Shown: positions 61,879 to 64,000 of the stretch, piece by piece
Position numbering within the stretch: the stretch's first letter is position 1
How the letters are laid out: every line of letters starts with the position of its first letter
Source of the DNA: Halocatena marina
GTDB taxonomy: Archaea; Halobacteriota; Halobacteria; Halobacteriales; Haloarculaceae
Direction: 5' to 3'
DNA: 64,000 nucleotides
NCBI RefSeq assembly: GCF_023276375.1
Contig: NZ_JALLPK010000002.1
Location: 248,001-312,000, forward strand
Program-made: the position numbers and the translations under genes
The notes under the pieces: model-generated
Databases searched by the model: none
What the model was told of the DNA's origin: nothing
The model's input: the letters and a program-made list of their open reading frames with translations, nothing else

Positions 61879-63564
61879 TTAGTCGCTTGCAGTCGACTCA
61901 CCACCATCAGTCGTAGCAACTTCTTCGGCTGAACTCATCTTTGACATTGGCTCGGGACTGTGACACTGTCGGACAAGACGCTTCGTCTCTAGATCGGGCT
62001 CCTCAGTCGCCAGCGAAACGCCAATGGTGATCACGAATACGACCGGCGTTGCGATCAGCGCCGAACCGATCGCTGGCATCCACTGCGCTAGTGATGATAC
62101 GAACGGGCCCTCGACACCACCGAGGTACGTCGGCACAACCTCGTTGATCATCGGGATCAACCAGAGGATCAGGCCGGTAGTCATGCCCGCGAGCGCTCCC
62201 TGGCGGTTCGCATTCTCCCACCAAAGCCCGAGGAAGAACATCGGGAACAGTACCGATCCAGCGAGTGAGAATGCGTATGCGACCAGCGCTGCAATCGGTG
62301 CTGCTGGATTCAACGCGGCCAGCGTCGTGATGACGCCTAACAAGATAATACTCAGACGACCGACGAGTACCTGCTGGCGCTGAGTCGCATCAGGGTTGAT
62401 GATGTTCGTGTAGAGGTCGTGTGAGATGGCGGACGAACCGGCGATGAACAAACCGGCAATCGTCGCAATCGCTGCAGCGATGCCACCTGCCGCGATCAGT
62501 CCGACGAACCACGACGGGAGACCCGCTAGTTGCGTTGCCAAAACGACGATGACGTCACCGGCCGCACTCGTCATACCAGGATCGCCGTACACTGCACCTA
62601 CCTTATCCGCGTAGAGGTCAGTCCCGAACGCTGCGAACGCGGGTGCGCTCCAGTACAGCAGGCAGATGAAAAACAGTCCCCAAACAGTCGACCAACGGGC
62701 GGTTCGCTCGTTCTCGACCGTATAGAACCGCACGAGGACGTGAGGCAATCCAGCAGTTCCGACAATGAGTGAGAAACACGTTGCGATCCACAGATAGTAG
62801 CTGTTGTTCACAAACGGTTCGGAGAACTCGCTCCCGAGTTCACTGATCAGCTGACCGTACTCGAGGTGTGGAACCACCGTCGAATAGCCTTGCGTGAAGC
62901 CGACAACGTAGAGTCCTATCAAAAACGCAATGATGAGAATGATGTACTGAACAGCCTGATTCTTCGTCGCACCCAGCATACCGGATAGTGACAGATATCC
63001 GACTGTGATCGTCATCATGAAGACGACCATCGACTGGTAGCCGGTAAGACCCGGGACGCCAATATCGCCGAAGACGTACAGACCGACGAGCGCCATACCA
63101 CGGGCTTGTCCGATTGCGTAGACGAAGCCGATGAGGAATGTCGTAGCTGCTGCGATTGCACGCGCCGAGTCGGAGTTGAATCGGTCACCGACGAAGTCCG
63201 GTGCCGTGTACTTCCCGAACCGACGCATCTGTGCAGCCATGAAAATCAGTACGATGAAGAACGCCGTTGTCCAGCCGACGACGAACGCCAGTCCGTAGAT
63301 TCCGGATAGCGCAATAAGCGCCGCCATCCCGAGATATGACGCTGCCGACATCCAATTGGCGGCAATCGCCGTTCCGTTCTCGAGATTTCCGATGGAGCGT
63401 CCCGCGACCCACATACCTTCAGTGTCGGCCACGCGGAAAACGAATCCAATTGCGAGGAACAGCAGCAGCATTCCGAGGACGAGGAGTGCCGGAAGGAGTT
63501 TGAATGAGACGTTTAACCCTTCAGGGAGTAATCCGCTCTGGAGCAAGAACGCAGCACCCGTCAT
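61879..63564 (-). CDS. Sodium:solute symporter (SSS family, ActP-like)
   Basis: 561 residues with about 13 helices. Na+-site and family motifs include GMWVAGRSIGNLENGTAIAA then NWMSAASYLGMAALIALSGI, IGQARGMALVGLYVFG, GTAGLPHVLVRFYTVEN and GLWWENANRQGALAGMTTGL. The closest general type is the acetate/monocarboxylate permease group paired with DUF4212 subunits. Its start overlaps the DUF4212 stop by 4 bp. Confidence 0.93.
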   Translation of the reverse strand: MTGAAFLLQSGLLPEGLNVSFKLLPALLVLGMLLLFLAIGFVFRVADTEGMWVAGRSIGNLENGTAIAANWMSAASYLGMAALIALSGIYGLAFVVGWTTAFFIVLIFMAAQMRRFGKYTAPDFVGDRFNSDSARAIAAATTFLIGFVYAIGQARGMALVGLYVFGDIGVPGLTGYQSMVVFMMTITVGYLSLSGMLGATKNQAVQYIILIIAFLIGLYVVGFTQGYSTVVPHLEYGQLISELGSEFSEPFVNNSYYLWIATCFSLIVGTAGLPHVLVRFYTVENERTARWSTVWGLFFICLLYWSAPAFAAFGTDLYADKVGAVYGDPGMTSAAGDVIVVLATQLAGLPSWFVGLIAAGGIAAAIATIAGLFIAGSSAISHDLYTNIINPDATQRQQVLVGRLSIILLGVITTLAALNPAAPIAALVAYAFSLAGSVLFPMFFLGLWWENANRQGALAGMTTGLILWLIPMINEVVPTYLGGVEGPFVSSLAQWMPAIGSALIATPVVFVITIGVSLATEEPDLETKRLVRQCHSPEPMSKMSSAEEVATTDGGESTASD

Positions 63565-63998
63565 TCGGATTCACCCCCGTCTGCGACCGAGACATCCGCA
63601 TGATCGGGATCTGTGGTTGTGTGTCTGATACCGTACTTTTCGTCGAGTTGGTCGCGCCTGCGGACGTACCAGTACGAGAGAATCAGCCCGCCAGTTGGTG
63701 CCCCAATTGCGATCAAGAAGTAGTGCAGTGGGAATCCGATCACTGGCAGCTGCGTCGTCATGACGCCTGGGGCAATAGCGGTCAGCGTTACTGGTCCAAA
63801 GACAACACCGACCCAGATGATGAATCCGGTCCAAATTATTCGGAGATGATCCCGCATGAACGGGGTGGTCGGATTCAGTATGTTCACTTCGTTGTCGAGA
63901 TAGTTTGTTTCTTGATGGGCTCGTGCTGTCTGTGTGGCTACGCCTCCGTCCGTCTCAACGCCTCCAGCTTCCGATTCGTGTGTGTCGTTATCTGTCAT
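63561..63998 (-). CDS. DUF4212 symporter small subunit
   Basis: 145 residues. After ~40 acidic residues, NTTPFMRDHLRIIW-like sequence (NPTTPFMRDHLRIIWTGFII) leads into two helices and YWYVRRRDQLDEKYGI, the DUF4212 pattern. Pairs of DUF4212 and SSS proteins are widespread in prokaryotes, and the ATGA overlap with the symporter gene fits that. Complete: the ATG is at 63998, 2 bp from the window edge, so the promoter lies outside. Confidence 0.93.
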   Translation of the reverse strand: MTDNDTHESEAGGVETDGGVATQTARAHQETNYLDNEVNILNPTTPFMRDHLRIIWTGFIIWVGVVFGPVTLTAIAPGVMTTQLPVIGFPLHYFLIAIGAPTGGLILSYWYVRRRDQLDEKYGIRHTTTDPDHADVSVADGGESE

Positions 63999-64000
63999 AG

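Noticed and set aside
1..64000. CRISPR arrays, tRNA or rRNA genes
   Set aside because: No regularly spaced direct repeats, no tRNA T-loop/anticodon pattern and no rRNA-like block were seen on reading both strands, though a covariance-model search could not be run.

Overview
The window is chromosome- or megaplasmid-type DNA from a halophilic archaeon (class Halobacteria). Proteins are acidic, starts are ATG/GTG with little Shine-Dalgarno signal (leaderless style), secreted proteins carry twin-arginine signals with haloarchaeal lipoboxes, and families typical of the class recur: HTH_10/bacterio-opsin-activator regulators, HiPIP, SHOCT, PQQ beta-propellers and a DUF4212/SSS symporter pair. The genus cannot be fixed from the sequence. 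No rRNA, tRNA or CRISPR array was seen.

Region 1 (1-11.7 kb): a broken ArsR regulator, then a dispersed set of transcription units (hypothetical protein, ABC exporter, CopD-like protein, SDR, Usp, HiPIP, HTH_10 regulator, DUF5519 protein, SHOCT protein, small ORF plus membrane protein). Ten of them carry the same 12-bp palindrome (consensus CGAACATGTTCG, followed by aGTGAA toward the gene). In nine cases it ends 36-41 bp before the start codon and in one 48 bp. This is the clearest unexplained system in the window: a local regulon with a CGAA-N4-TTCG operator, probably controlled by an HTH_10 protein such as the one encoded inside it.

Region 2 (12-16 kb): SDR, Cys-rich mini-protein, metal-type ArsR and an ArsP/DUF318 permease, followed by transposase and gene debris. 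Region 3 (16-27 kb): a large membrane protein, a DUF2178/XRE pair with a 20-bp palindromic operator, PH-like membrane proteins, Zn alcohol dehydrogenase, and cytochrome P450 divergent from an HTH_10 regulator. Relics here include gene 3' ends whose intact relatives lie elsewhere in the window. Region 4 (27-42 kb): VOC protein, lipoprotein/PQQ operon, zinc ribbon, PMT-type membrane protein, three-gene ABC operon, second PQQ operon, deacetylase relic, DegT aminotransferase and alkaline-phosphatase-fold transferase; this is a cell-surface flavoured segment.

Region 5 (42.7-49.4 kb): a five-gene operon with a full OpuC-type betaine ABC importer and a histidine-ammonia-lyase homologue that lacks the MIO tripeptide, next to an HTH_10 regulator and a PuuE-like NodB hydrolase. 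A trimethylammonium-histidine compound (ergothioneine or hercynine) is a plausible substrate. Region 6 (49.5-55 kb): PH-like/zinc-ribbon protein, beta-helix protein and remnants of secreted proteins (PPC domain, a third PQQ propeller). Region 7 (55-61.4 kb): RHH regulator, an NRAMP-fold transporter without metal motifs, HyuA, HyuB and an Asp/Glu racemase-family protein, forming a hydantoin/oxoproline-type catabolic operon. Region 8 (61.5-64 kb): small membrane protein and the SSS/DUF4212 symporter pair.
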